From an uncultured Lachnospiraceae bacterium (GTDB lineage Bacteria; Bacillota; Clostridia; Lachnospirales; Lachnospiraceae): DNA of 64,000 bases. Shown here piece by piece: positions 16,773 through 24,368 of the stretch. Position numbers and translations under genes: made by a program. Every line of letters begins with the position of its first letter. Within the stretch, counting starts at the first letter, position 1. Where the stretch lies: positions 1-64,000 of the forward strand of contig CANQDA010000021.1 of the NCBI GenBank assembly GCA_947591155.1, read 5' to 3'. The notes beneath the pieces are model-generated. The model had not been told where the DNA came from. It made no database searches and worked only from the letters and a program-made list of their open reading frames with translations.

Positions 16773-18272
16773 ATGCGTTTATCGTGGAAAATCTTTTTCA
16801 TCACGACGCCGATCTTCGTGCTCTTTCTGACCTTTTTCGGCCTGTGGATGATCCAGGACAATTTCAATGACAGTCTCGACCGCGAGGTGGAACGCTGCAT
16901 GGTCGAGAACCAGATGTTTCAGAATTCCTATGAGCTGACGCTGCACAGCCTCTCGGACGAGCAGAGGGCTCAGGCGTCGACAAAGCAGCTGGTTGAGAGC
17001 TTTCACCGGAGGGACGATGAAGCGGGCGGGAACGCGCGCATCTACAGCGAGGACGGGGAAGTACTGTATCAGGACAACGCGCTTGCGGTGGAGCACTCGA
17101 TCGCGGGAAAGCTCGACGAGGAGCACAATACGGGCTACGAGATCGTGCGACAGGGCGACGAGACCTATCTGGTCGTACAGGCAAGCTGTGATTCCGGGGA
17201 GCGGATCGAGACGACGAAGAATATTACGGCGATCTATGCGGGACGTTCGGCGATGTACGCGCGGTACCAGATCGGCGTGCTGATCGTCTCCGTGCTGGTG
17301 GGCGGATTGATCCTGCTGGCGCTGTTCTTGGTGATGCGCAATATGCAGAAGCTCTCCAGCGCGACGCGGCGCTTCGCGACAGGGCGCTATGACGCGCGTG
17401 TGAAGATCGGCAGCAGCGATGAGATCGGACGGCTTGCGGAGGACTTCAACTGGATGGCGAACACGATGAACACGCAGATGGAGCAGCTTCAGAATGAAGT
17501 GACACGGCAGGAGGAATTCACGGCGGCGTTCGCGCATGAGCTGAAGACGCCGCTCACCTCGATCATCGGGTATGCGGATACGATCCGGCAGATGGAGCTG
17601 TCGCCGGAGGAGACGGATATGTGCGCGGACTATATCTTTCGGCAGGGGAAGCGGCTGCAATCGCTGTCCTACAAGCTGCTCGATCTGACGATGGCCGGTC
17701 GGGAGGACATCCTGCTGCGGGAGATCCGCGCCGGGGATCTGCTTCACGAGGTGGAGCGGACGGTGCTTCCGTCGCTGCTCGAAAAACAGCTGACGATACA
17801 GACGGAGGCGCAGGATGGTTATATCTACGGGGATCGGGATCTTCTCATATCGCTGTTTGTCAATCTGATCGACAATGCGCGCAAGGCGTCCGATCCGGGA
17901 AAGCGGATCCGTGTCGTCGGAGTGCGGCTCCCGGACGGTTACGCGGTGAGCGTGGAGGATGAGGGTCGGGGAATTCCGCCCGAGGAGCTTTCACGCATCA
18001 CGGAGGCGTTTTATATGGTGGACAAGTCGCGCGCCCGCAAGGAGGGCGGCGCGGGACTCGGTCTGGCGCTCTGCCAGAAGATCGTGGAGCTGCATCAGGC
18101 GGTCTGGCAGATGGAGAGCGCGCCGGGAGCCGGGCTGAAAGTGACGGTGCGTTTTTCCTATCCGGAGGAGGGGCGCGGCCGCAGACGGAGCCGGGACAGG
18201 AGAAGGACGCGTCTGCAGAAGACGGGACGTGAGGAAAAGACAGACGAAAGAAGCGCTGCGCAAAGGATATGA
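16773..18272 (+). CDS. sensor histidine kinase
   Basis: A 499-residue membrane kinase. Helix 1 (about 8-27) and helix 2 (about 166-188) bound a 140-residue extracytoplasmic sensor domain. HAMP (189-243) leads to the HisKA domain with phosphoacceptor His255 in FAHELKTPLTSIIGY, then the ATPase domain with the N box (LFVNLIDNARKAS), G1 box (VEDEGRGIPPEE) and G2 box (GGAGLGLALCQKI). The last 35 residues are an Arg/Lys-rich tail (GRGRRRSRDRRRTRL) not usual for the family. GGGGG precedes the ATG by 9 bases. It forms a cognate pair with the regulator upstream. Confidence 0.94.
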   Translation: MRLSWKIFFITTPIFVLFLTFFGLWMIQDNFNDSLDREVERCMVENQMFQNSYELTLHSLSDEQRAQASTKQLVESFHRRDDEAGGNARIYSEDGEVLYQDNALAVEHSIAGKLDEEHNTGYEIVRQGDETYLVVQASCDSGERIETTKNITAIYAGRSAMYARYQIGVLIVSVLVGGLILLALFLVMRNMQKLSSATRRFATGRYDARVKIGSSDEIGRLAEDFNWMANTMNTQMEQLQNEVTRQEEFTAAFAHELKTPLTSIIGYADTIRQMELSPEETDMCADYIFRQGKRLQSLSYKLLDLTMAGREDILLREIRAGDLLHEVERTVLPSLLEKQLTIQTEAQDGYIYGDRDLLISLFVNLIDNARKASDPGKRIRVVGVRLPDGYAVSVEDEGRGIPPEELSRITEAFYMVDKSRARKEGGAGLGLALCQKIVELHQAVWQMESAPGAGLKVTVRFSYPEEGRGRRRSRDRRRTRLQKTGREEKTDERSAAQRI

Positions 18273-18363
18273 ATGAGACTCGCTGCCCGCAGAGAGCAGC
18301 GGAGGCGCGGAATCATGGATGAGATTTGAATTTCAGGGCAGACAACAGAAAGGAGACGGACAT

Positions 18364-19464
18364 ATGCCGGGACGCGGTGGCTGGAAGACGATTTTAAAAT
18401 ATGCGGCCGGGATTTTTGCGCTCTCGGCGTCTGTGGCGGTCGCGTGGTTTTTGCCGGGGCTGTACGCCGGATGGCAGGATGCAAGGACCGAAGGCCATGT
18501 GGTACTTTCCAGGAGAGAAAATATCCGCTTCCTCGATACGGCCTCGCTCGATATTGCGGGGCGGCTGCAGATGTTGCAGGAGACGGAGGAGTTTTCCTGG
18601 GAGTGGGGTTATACCATGGGAATGGAGAAGCCTCTGGAGGAGATGGTCGCCCGCTGCTTCGACGTGATGGAGGATTGGTGCGGGGCGGGATTGTTTCCTG
18701 AGGGTTGTCTGACCGGGATCGTCTCGGAGAACCTGTATCTGGCCGATATAGCCACCGTCCGTCTTGCCGACGCGACGCTGCCGGTGTACTGTTTCCGCTT
18801 TTACGATGTAGACGGATACGCGGTCACGCTTATCACGGACGCGAACGTGGACATGAGCTATTACGCGTCTGTGACCGGACCGTCGATGCTCGATGTGATC
18901 GCGGCGGATCTGGGATTTGAATCCTTTGTTGCGCTGGGCGCGCATGAGCTGGAACTGTTGAATGAACAGGGTTTCACTCCGCAGCAGATCCTGGAGGGCG
19001 ACGCAAACGAGACAATAGAAGATTTCTATGATTATGTGGCTGAAAACGTCCGCCCTTTGGATGAATCCCGCTATGATTTTGCGGCGGTGTGCGGGGCGCA
19101 GGGTGCGGAGGTCAGCAGGGGGCCGGATCAGATAGGACTGGACGTTGAACTCTCGTTTGAGGCGTTTACGGGACATGCGTACCGCCTGCTGGCAGGCACG
19201 GATTACAATATGGATCCGGACAGATCAGGCATCGGATTTGCGGTCATGTACGGCACGCAGAGGTGGAAGGAGCTGGCCGGCGATTTTTCGGGAATGTACG
19301 GATCGTGGGAGGAATTTGCCGACGACGCGTTTGAGTTATATGGTCTGGTGCTCAATTATATGACCGGAGATACCGATGTGGCGGATGAGCTGAACTATCT
19401 TCCGGCGGAGGCGGCGCAGATGGCGGAGGAAGGCATGGCGCAGGGACTGGGAAAAATTTTTTGA
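18364..19464 (+). CDS. membrane-anchored extracytoplasmic protein of unknown function
   Basis: A 366-residue protein with a signal anchor (about residues 8-28, ILKYAAGIFALSASVAVAWF) and an acidic extracytoplasmic domain rich in Tyr, Asp and Glu. No catalytic motif or known domain is recognised. The ATG at 18364 was chosen because AAAGGAGACGG lies just before it; an upstream in-frame ATG (18319) lacks such a site. It follows the kinase gene by 91 bp in the same direction, so it may be a ligand-sensing partner or an output of that two-component system. Confidence 0.7.
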   Translation: MPGRGGWKTILKYAAGIFALSASVAVAWFLPGLYAGWQDARTEGHVVLSRRENIRFLDTASLDIAGRLQMLQETEEFSWEWGYTMGMEKPLEEMVARCFDVMEDWCGAGLFPEGCLTGIVSENLYLADIATVRLADATLPVYCFRFYDVDGYAVTLITDANVDMSYYASVTGPSMLDVIAADLGFESFVALGAHELELLNEQGFTPQQILEGDANETIEDFYDYVAENVRPLDESRYDFAAVCGAQGAEVSRGPDQIGLDVELSFEAFTGHAYRLLAGTDYNMDPDRSGIGFAVMYGTQRWKELAGDFSGMYGSWEEFADDAFELYGLVLNYMTGDTDVADELNYLPAEAAQMAEEGMAQGLGKIF

Positions 19465-19606
19465 TGATACAATTTTGATACAACTTAGAGAAAAATCTGA
19501 TACATGTGAGTTTTATCCTCTCTGTGGATGAAGGGAAACGACAGATGAAACGGATCAAGGTTCCGGCAGCCGTTTCCCGGGAAAGCAACGCAGAGGGGAT
19601 GTTTTT

Positions 19607-20599
19607 ATGTATAGAAACGGATATGAACGGATGGCGGAATGGACGCAGGGGAGCGCGGGCCACAGAGCCGTGAAAGCGTGCAGTTCGACTGAGCGCAGCG
19701 CTGAGGATGCCTGGAGGTATTTTGCGGATATGAATCGTGTGCAGAGAAAGGACGAGCGGAAGCGGGAGATGAAGGAGAATCGGATGCGGCTTGCCCAGAG
19801 CGAGAAGCAGGACGGCCGGGAACTGCGGCGCAGGAAGAGACGACGTATCGCGTTGGGGGTTGCTGCGGCGTTGATCGCCGTTGTGGCGGTCGGGACCATA
19901 CATTACCGGCAGGCCGGAGAGACGAATTCGAACCGTTTCTGGATCTGGGAGGATCGCGGAGACGGCGGCGTGAATGTCGCAGGGCAGGAGGCGGATCTGC
20001 TGATGCTCGTCAACAAGGATCACGCGCTTCCGGAGAACTACCTGCCGAGGCTGCACTGGCTGGAGAATAAGTCGTGCGCGGTCGCGGAGGAGATGTACCC
20101 GGCGCTGAAGATGATGCTGACGGACGGATCGGAGGAGGGGCTGCAGTTCGTTGTAGCCTCCGGCTACCGGGATTCCGAATATCAGCAGAAGCTTCTGGAC
20201 GAGGACATCGCTGCGTCGATGGAGAGCGAGGGACTGAGCTGGCAGCAGGCCTACGACAAGGAGACGCGGGAGACGATGCCACCGGGATACAGCGAGCACG
20301 AGACCGGGTTGGCGGCGGATATTGTCTCGCTCGATTACCAGGTGCTGGACGCGCGGCAGGAGAATACGCCGGAGTGCAGATGGCTGCAGGAGAACTGCAG
20401 CAGGTATGGCTTTATCCTGCGCTATCCGCGCGGCAAGGAGGACATCACGAAAGTGGATTATGAATCCTGGCATTTTCGATACGTGGGCGTGGAGGCCGCG
20501 CAGGAGATCATGAGCAGAGGGATCACGCTGGAGGAGTATCTGGGAGAGGCGCAAGACGAGGAATCAAAATCGGGCAATGGCAATGAGGGGCAATTATGA
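19607..20599 (+). CDS. VanY-type D-alanyl-D-alanine carboxypeptidase
   Basis: A 330-residue zinc peptidase of family M15B. An 85-residue basic cytoplasmic region precedes one membrane helix (about 86-103), then the exported catalytic domain. Zinc ligands and catalytic residues appear in SEHETGLAAD (near 229-238) and ESWHFRYVG (near 287), with the substrate-Arg motif VASGYRDSEYQ near 182. It would trim the terminal D-Ala of peptidoglycan stem peptides outside the membrane. The stop overlaps the start of the Mur-ligase gene (ATGA), indicating translational coupling. The long basic cytoplasmic region is unusual. Confidence 0.88.
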   Translation: MYRNGYERMAEWTQGSAGHRAVKACSSTERSAEDAWRYFADMNRVQRKDERKREMKENRMRLAQSEKQDGRELRRRKRRRIALGVAAALIAVVAVGTIHYRQAGETNSNRFWIWEDRGDGGVNVAGQEADLLMLVNKDHALPENYLPRLHWLENKSCAVAEEMYPALKMMLTDGSEEGLQFVVASGYRDSEYQQKLLDEDIAASMESEGLSWQQAYDKETRETMPPGYSEHETGLAADIVSLDYQVLDARQENTPECRWLQENCSRYGFILRYPRGKEDITKVDYESWHFRYVGVEAAQEIMSRGITLEEYLGEAQDEESKSGNGNEGQL

Positions 20600-22149
20600 T
20601 CACGATTGAAGATGTGAAAAAGGTTCTGCGGGAAAGAGGGTTGCTCGCAGAACAGGAACCGGGAGAGACAGGCGATATAGAGCCGATTCATTGGTTTACC
20701 TGTGATTCGCGGGCGGTGGTACCGGGGACGTTATTTATCTGCAAGGGCGCGGCCTTTCATGAAGAATATCTGCGGGAGGCGGCAGAGAAAGGGAGTATTG
20801 CATATATCAGCGAGCGGAAGTACGCGGCCGGACAGGGGTTGGCCGCGTTTCTTGTGAGCGACGTCCGGCGCGCGATGGCGGCGGTATCTGCGCTGTTCTT
20901 CGGCTATACGCCGGGCGAGCCGCGGCTCACCGGGATTACGGGGACAAAAGGAAAGACGACGACCGCGTGGTACTTAAAGGCGATGCTGGACGAATGGGAG
21001 GCTGAGCAGGGAAAGCCGGAGACCGGACTGATCTCGACGGTGCTCAACTATGATGGGAAGCACAGGCAGGACGCTGTGATGACGACACCGGAGGCTCCGG
21101 TAGTCCACGAACTGTTGGCGAACGCCCGTCAACAAGGCCTGCGTTATCTGACGATGGAGGTGTCGAGTCAGGCACTCAAGTATAAGCGCGTGCGGGAGCT
21201 GCGCTTTGACGTGGGCATCTTTTTGAACATTTCGGAGGACCACATTAGCCCGCAGGAGCACCGCGATTTCGGGGACTATTTCAGCTCGAAGCTCTCGATC
21301 TTTCGGCAGACGGGGACGGCCTGCGTCAATCTGGACGCGGACTATGCACAGAGGATTCTCGACGCGGCGCGTAAGGCGGAGCGCGTCGTCACATTCGGAC
21401 GCCATCCGTGTGCGGATTACCGTTACAGTGAAGTGGACAGATCAGGGGGCCGCATCTCGTTCCGTGTGACGTGCAGCGGGTTCAGTGAGCGTTTTGAGCT
21501 GGCGATGAGAGGGAGCTTTAATGTGGAGAACGCCGTGGCGGCGATCGCGGCGGCCGATACCTACGGTGTGCCGGTTCGATGTATGAGGCAGGCGCTTGCA
21601 CAGACTACGGTACCGGGGCGTATGGAGACTTTTACAAGCAGTGACGGGAAAATCTGCGGGATCGTCGATTTCGCGCACAACCGTCTGAGCTTTGAGAAAC
21701 TGTTTGACGCGGCGTATCAGGAGTACGGCCAGTACAGGCGGATCATCACGATCTTCGGCTGTCCCGGCGGCAAGGCGCTGAACCGCAGGCGGGAGCTCGG
21801 AGTTATCGCCGGACTGTTCTCGGACTATGTCTGCGTGACTTCGGACGACCCGGGCACGGAGTGCCAGGAGAATATCGCCGCGGAAGTGCGCGGCTACGTG
21901 GAGATGACGGGATGTAACTGTACCTGTATCGCGGAGCGCGCCGAGGCAGTACGCGCCATGATCGAATATGCGAGGGAGCAGAAGGGAAAGAGCCTGATCC
22001 TGCTGCTCGGGCGCGGGAGCGAGAAGTATCAGCGGGTTGGAGAGCGCCTGCGCGAGTATCCGACCGACGCTCAGCTAATGCGAGGGGTTATGGCGGAGTA
22101 TGACGCTCAAAAGATTTTATTTATGAAAACGCCTACTTGTTGGGCATAA
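20596..22149 (+). CDS. MurE-like Mur ligase with altered substrate motifs
   Basis: A 517-residue Mur ligase: N-terminal UDP-MurNAc-binding domain, central ATPase with GITGTKGKTTT near 114-124 and the TTPEAPVVHELL motif, and a C-terminal ligase domain. Two signatures differ from standard MurE. The Rossmann-type YAHTPD motif reads FAHNRLSFEKLF (near 358), and the DNPR motif that selects meso-diaminopimelate reads DDPG (near 417). It may attach a different amino acid or act on a modified precursor. The translational coupling to a VanY carboxypeptidase supports a cell-wall remodelling role. A truncated relative at 27.0 kb shows that the gene was duplicated. The housekeeping murE is presumably elsewhere. 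Confidence 0.85.
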   Translation: MITIEDVKKVLRERGLLAEQEPGETGDIEPIHWFTCDSRAVVPGTLFICKGAAFHEEYLREAAEKGSIAYISERKYAAGQGLAAFLVSDVRRAMAAVSALFFGYTPGEPRLTGITGTKGKTTTAWYLKAMLDEWEAEQGKPETGLISTVLNYDGKHRQDAVMTTPEAPVVHELLANARQQGLRYLTMEVSSQALKYKRVRELRFDVGIFLNISEDHISPQEHRDFGDYFSSKLSIFRQTGTACVNLDADYAQRILDAARKAERVVTFGRHPCADYRYSEVDRSGGRISFRVTCSGFSERFELAMRGSFNVENAVAAIAAADTYGVPVRCMRQALAQTTVPGRMETFTSSDGKICGIVDFAHNRLSFEKLFDAAYQEYGQYRRIITIFGCPGGKALNRRRELGVIAGLFSDYVCVTSDDPGTECQENIAAEVRGYVEMTGCNCTCIAERAEAVRAMIEYAREQKGKSLILLLGRGSEKYQRVGERLREYPTDAQLMRGVMAEYDAQKILFMKTPTCWA

Positions 22150-22195
22150 AAATTTGGAAGGAAGTATCATTTGGCTAGAGGGAGGTTTGCGAGAG

Positions 22196-22576
22196 ATGAA
22201 ATGGATAAGACAGCAAAAAGAGAAACAGTTTGTATGCTTTATTGCTATGCTCTGTTTTCTGTGCAGCGGTTGCGGAGCGAAGGAAAGCGAAAGGCAGGAT
22301 GCCCCGGAGAATGCAACTGAGGTTGAGACAGGGATCGTAGACGAGAGCGAAACGGAACCGGAGACAGCTTTGCCTGAGAACAGATTATTACCGCCGATTC
22401 CGAAAACGAAAAAAGAGGAAGAGGAACTGTTTGGAAAAACAACGTCGGATGGCCGTTGGATCTTGCCCGAGGGCGCATATAGGAGCTGGGACGGATACAT
22501 ATACAACAAGGAGGGACTTGTGATCGGCCAGTGGAGGAAACCTACGGAAAAGGAAATTGAGAATGCGGTGGGGTGA
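22196..22576 (+). CDS. small lipoprotein of unknown function
   Basis: A 126-residue protein. The start at 22196 follows GGGAGG at good spacing; an upstream ATG at 22154 does not. The signal peptide ends in the lipobox LCSGC, giving a lipid-anchored protein with an acidic Glu/Thr-rich linker and a C-terminal part with DGRWILPEGAYRSWDGYIYN. No family is recognised. It follows the MurE-like gene by 46 bp and may share its transcript. Confidence 0.65.
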   Translation: MKWIRQQKEKQFVCFIAMLCFLCSGCGAKESERQDAPENATEVETGIVDESETEPETALPENRLLPPIPKTKKEEEELFGKTTSDGRWILPEGAYRSWDGYIYNKEGLVIGQWRKPTEKEIENAVG

Positions 22577-22604
22577 AAAATATTTAAATATCTGATTGAA
22601 ATGA

Positions 22605-22633
22605 TTGATATTATCCGGCGGATAAGATATACT
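22605..22633 (+). promoter_or_regulatory. duplicated promoter, copy 1
   Basis: TTGATA (22605-22610) and TATACT (22628-22633) with 17-bp spacing. About 55 bp including this promoter recurs nearly unchanged at 27760-27811, where it drives the intact nitroreductase gene. Here it now precedes the nucleotidyltransferase/HEPN pair. Confidence 0.65.
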
Positions 22634-22686
22634 TTTTAGAAAGAAAATGATAATATGCTTTTGACACGATCAGAAGGAAGAGTATT

Positions 22687-23073
22687 ATGTGTAAGCTGGT
22701 TGAAGTAATGACAAATGACGGAAGAGTCTGTAAGGTTGCTGATATAAAAAAGGATTATATTGAAAACATTATACGGAATGCAGACATGTGCGCTGCAATA
22801 GATGAGATTATTCTTTTTGGTTCTGCAATTGAGGAGCGTTGCACGGAGGAATCGGATATAGATATTGCGATTATGGGCAAGAGATCCAGAACGCAGATTC
22901 TTACATCCAGGTCGTACAGAGATTTTGCCAGAAGGATATATCAATTTGGAAAATTTCAGAATTATGATCTGCTTTACTTCAGAAATGACAGGAAGGTAAA
23001 GGATCATATTTTTGACGATATCAGTAGGGGAGAGGTTATTTATCGAAAGGAAAGGGAAGTGAATGGCGAATAG
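22687..23073 (+). CDS. MNT-type nucleotidyltransferase, likely antitoxin
   Basis: A 128-residue minimal nucleotidyltransferase with the active-site signature GSX10DXD (FGSAIEERCTEESDIDIAI near 48-66). A third acidic residue may be Asp near 95 (NYDLLYF). Such proteins pair with HEPN proteins as type VII toxin-antitoxin modules, in which the nucleotidyltransferase AMPylates and silences the HEPN RNase. Its stop overlaps the HEPN gene by 11 bases. It is AT-rich compared with its neighbours, and sits between a conserved promoter and the remains of a nitroreductase gene, which points to insertion. Confidence 0.8.
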   Translation: MCKLVEVMTNDGRVCKVADIKKDYIENIIRNADMCAAIDEIILFGSAIEERCTEESDIDIAIMGKRSRTQILTSRSYRDFARRIYQFGKFQNYDLLYFRNDRKVKDHIFDDISRGEVIYRKEREVNGE

Positions 23074-23464
23074 TATATCAAAGGGATTGATTTATGCAGA
23101 TATTTTGACGGCCAGGCAGGCATTGAACACATACAAAGAAAACTCAAAACTGAAAGACATAAAAAATATATGTGCATATCATCTGCAACAGGCAACGGAA
23201 AAACTGATAAAATCACAGATTTACAGTTCTGATTTCCAATATAATGACCGAGACCTCTATACACATGATATAGCGGCTTTGATTTCTTATGTTGATACAA
23301 ATCAAATTCCTGTTAAGATTCCAAAGTTTATCGAGCAAAATAGTCATGTCATAACTTCATGGGAAGCCGGAAGCAGATATGATATGCATTTTTCAATACG
23401 AGCAGATACGCTGGAAAAACATTTGCAGATTATCAACGAGTGGTTTGATTCTCTGGATTTATAA
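23063..23464 (+). CDS. HEPN-domain protein, partner of the upstream nucleotidyltransferase
   Basis: A 133-residue all-helical protein with the HEPN core (ICAYHLQQATEKLIKSQIYS near 36-55). The residues that would form the RNase motif read SRYDMHF, that is R-X3-H instead of R-X4-6-H, so RNase activity is uncertain. It overlaps the preceding gene, which supports complex formation. It could be a toxin or a substrate-binding subunit of a two-part nucleotidyltransferase. Confidence 0.75.
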   Translation: MANSISKGLIYADILTARQALNTYKENSKLKDIKNICAYHLQQATEKLIKSQIYSSDFQYNDRDLYTHDIAALISYVDTNQIPVKIPKFIEQNSHVITSWEAGSRYDMHFSIRADTLEKHLQIINEWFDSLDL

Positions 23465-23503
23465 TTTTCCCCAAAAAGTTTGCGCTTGGAGGAGGACAGA
23501 CAC

Positions 23504-23742
23504 ATGATCAAAGATCTGGTAAAACAAAACAGAAGCTACCGCGGCTACGATGAGAGCCGCCGTGTGACGGAGGCGGAGCTGCGCGAGATGGTGGACTGCG
23601 CAAGGCTCACCGCGTCGAGCGTGAACATGCAGCCGCTGAAGTATTATCTGGCGTGGGAGAGTCCGTCGCATATTATCGGGACGGGAACGACATCCATTAC
23701 GTGCCGAAGCGCGGACTGGAGGATGTCATTATCCGGCATTGA
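23504..23742 (+). pseudogene. nitroreductase remnant with internal deletion
   Basis: The first 52 codons match the intact nitroreductase at 27854 almost exactly (MIKDLVKQNRSYRGYDESRR...). At about 23659 the sequence jumps to the homologue's last 90 bases, removing about 345 bp and shifting the frame. The new frame runs on to a nonsense tail (GWLHLLRRLCGE). The deletion ends fall in short GAG-containing repeats. Its ribosome binding site (GGAGGAGG) is still good, so a useless 92-residue peptide might be made. Confidence 0.85.
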
Positions 23743-23880
23743 TGGCTGGTTGCATCTGCTACGAAGATTGTGCGGAGAGTGATTCCGAACAAGATCCCGA
23801 ATATATTTTTAATCTTTGGATGAGTTCGCCCCACACAAAAAAGGGATCCTGCTGTCCACGGCAAGGAGCGTTAAAATCGG

Positions 23881-24279
23881 ATGTGTTTCAAAAGGGTCGA
23901 TCAGTTATTGGGTACTGGATTTCAGAAATTACAAAGGCCAGGAGCGTCCAAAAATCAAAAAATGGCATCCTACACAAAAAAGATCGCGATACTGGCCCAG
24001 TATTTAAAGAAATCATATTTTCGCATTGTTAGTTATTACGACGCAGTAAGCGTTGGAGAGGGACAGACATTATTTGCAGAATATAAAAGCCAATACATGT
24101 TAGGCTCCACTGTTCTGAATCTATTTTCGTTCAAATGGTCGTCCAGGGATTCTTCTGTTGCATCTGTTTCCCAAAAGGGAGTCGTAAAAGCAAAGAAGGC
24201 CGGTTCAGTTAAGATTACTGCGAAACTTAAGACCGAAACCAAAATAAAATTTTCCACCACATTAAATGTTGTTTCATAG
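23881..24279 (+). pseudogene. remnant of a surface protein with a bacterial Ig-like domain
   Basis: The last 75 codons encode a group 2 bacterial Ig-like domain (KWSSRDSSVASVSQ, GVVKAKKAGSVKITAK). The sequence before it has no signal peptide or start with a ribosome binding site and looks like junk. It probably is the 3' end of an adhesin-type gene whose beginning is lost. It converges on the BspA-like gene at a shared terminator, and may come from the same kind of surface protein. Confidence 0.55.
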
Positions 24280-24315
24280 TCGATATAGTTGGTGTGTATA
24301 GAAGGGGAAAAGAGC

Positions 24316-24360
24316 AAAAGAATCCGCAACCGGCTGGACAGTCGGTTGTGGACTCTTTTA
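24316..24360. terminator. bidirectional terminator
   Basis: AAAGAATCCGCAACCG (about 24317-24332) pairs with CGGTTGTGGACTCTTT (24343-24358) with one or two mismatches, with A-run on the left and T-run on the right. It lies between two convergent genes. Confidence 0.8.
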
Positions 24361-24368
24361 TGCAGAAC

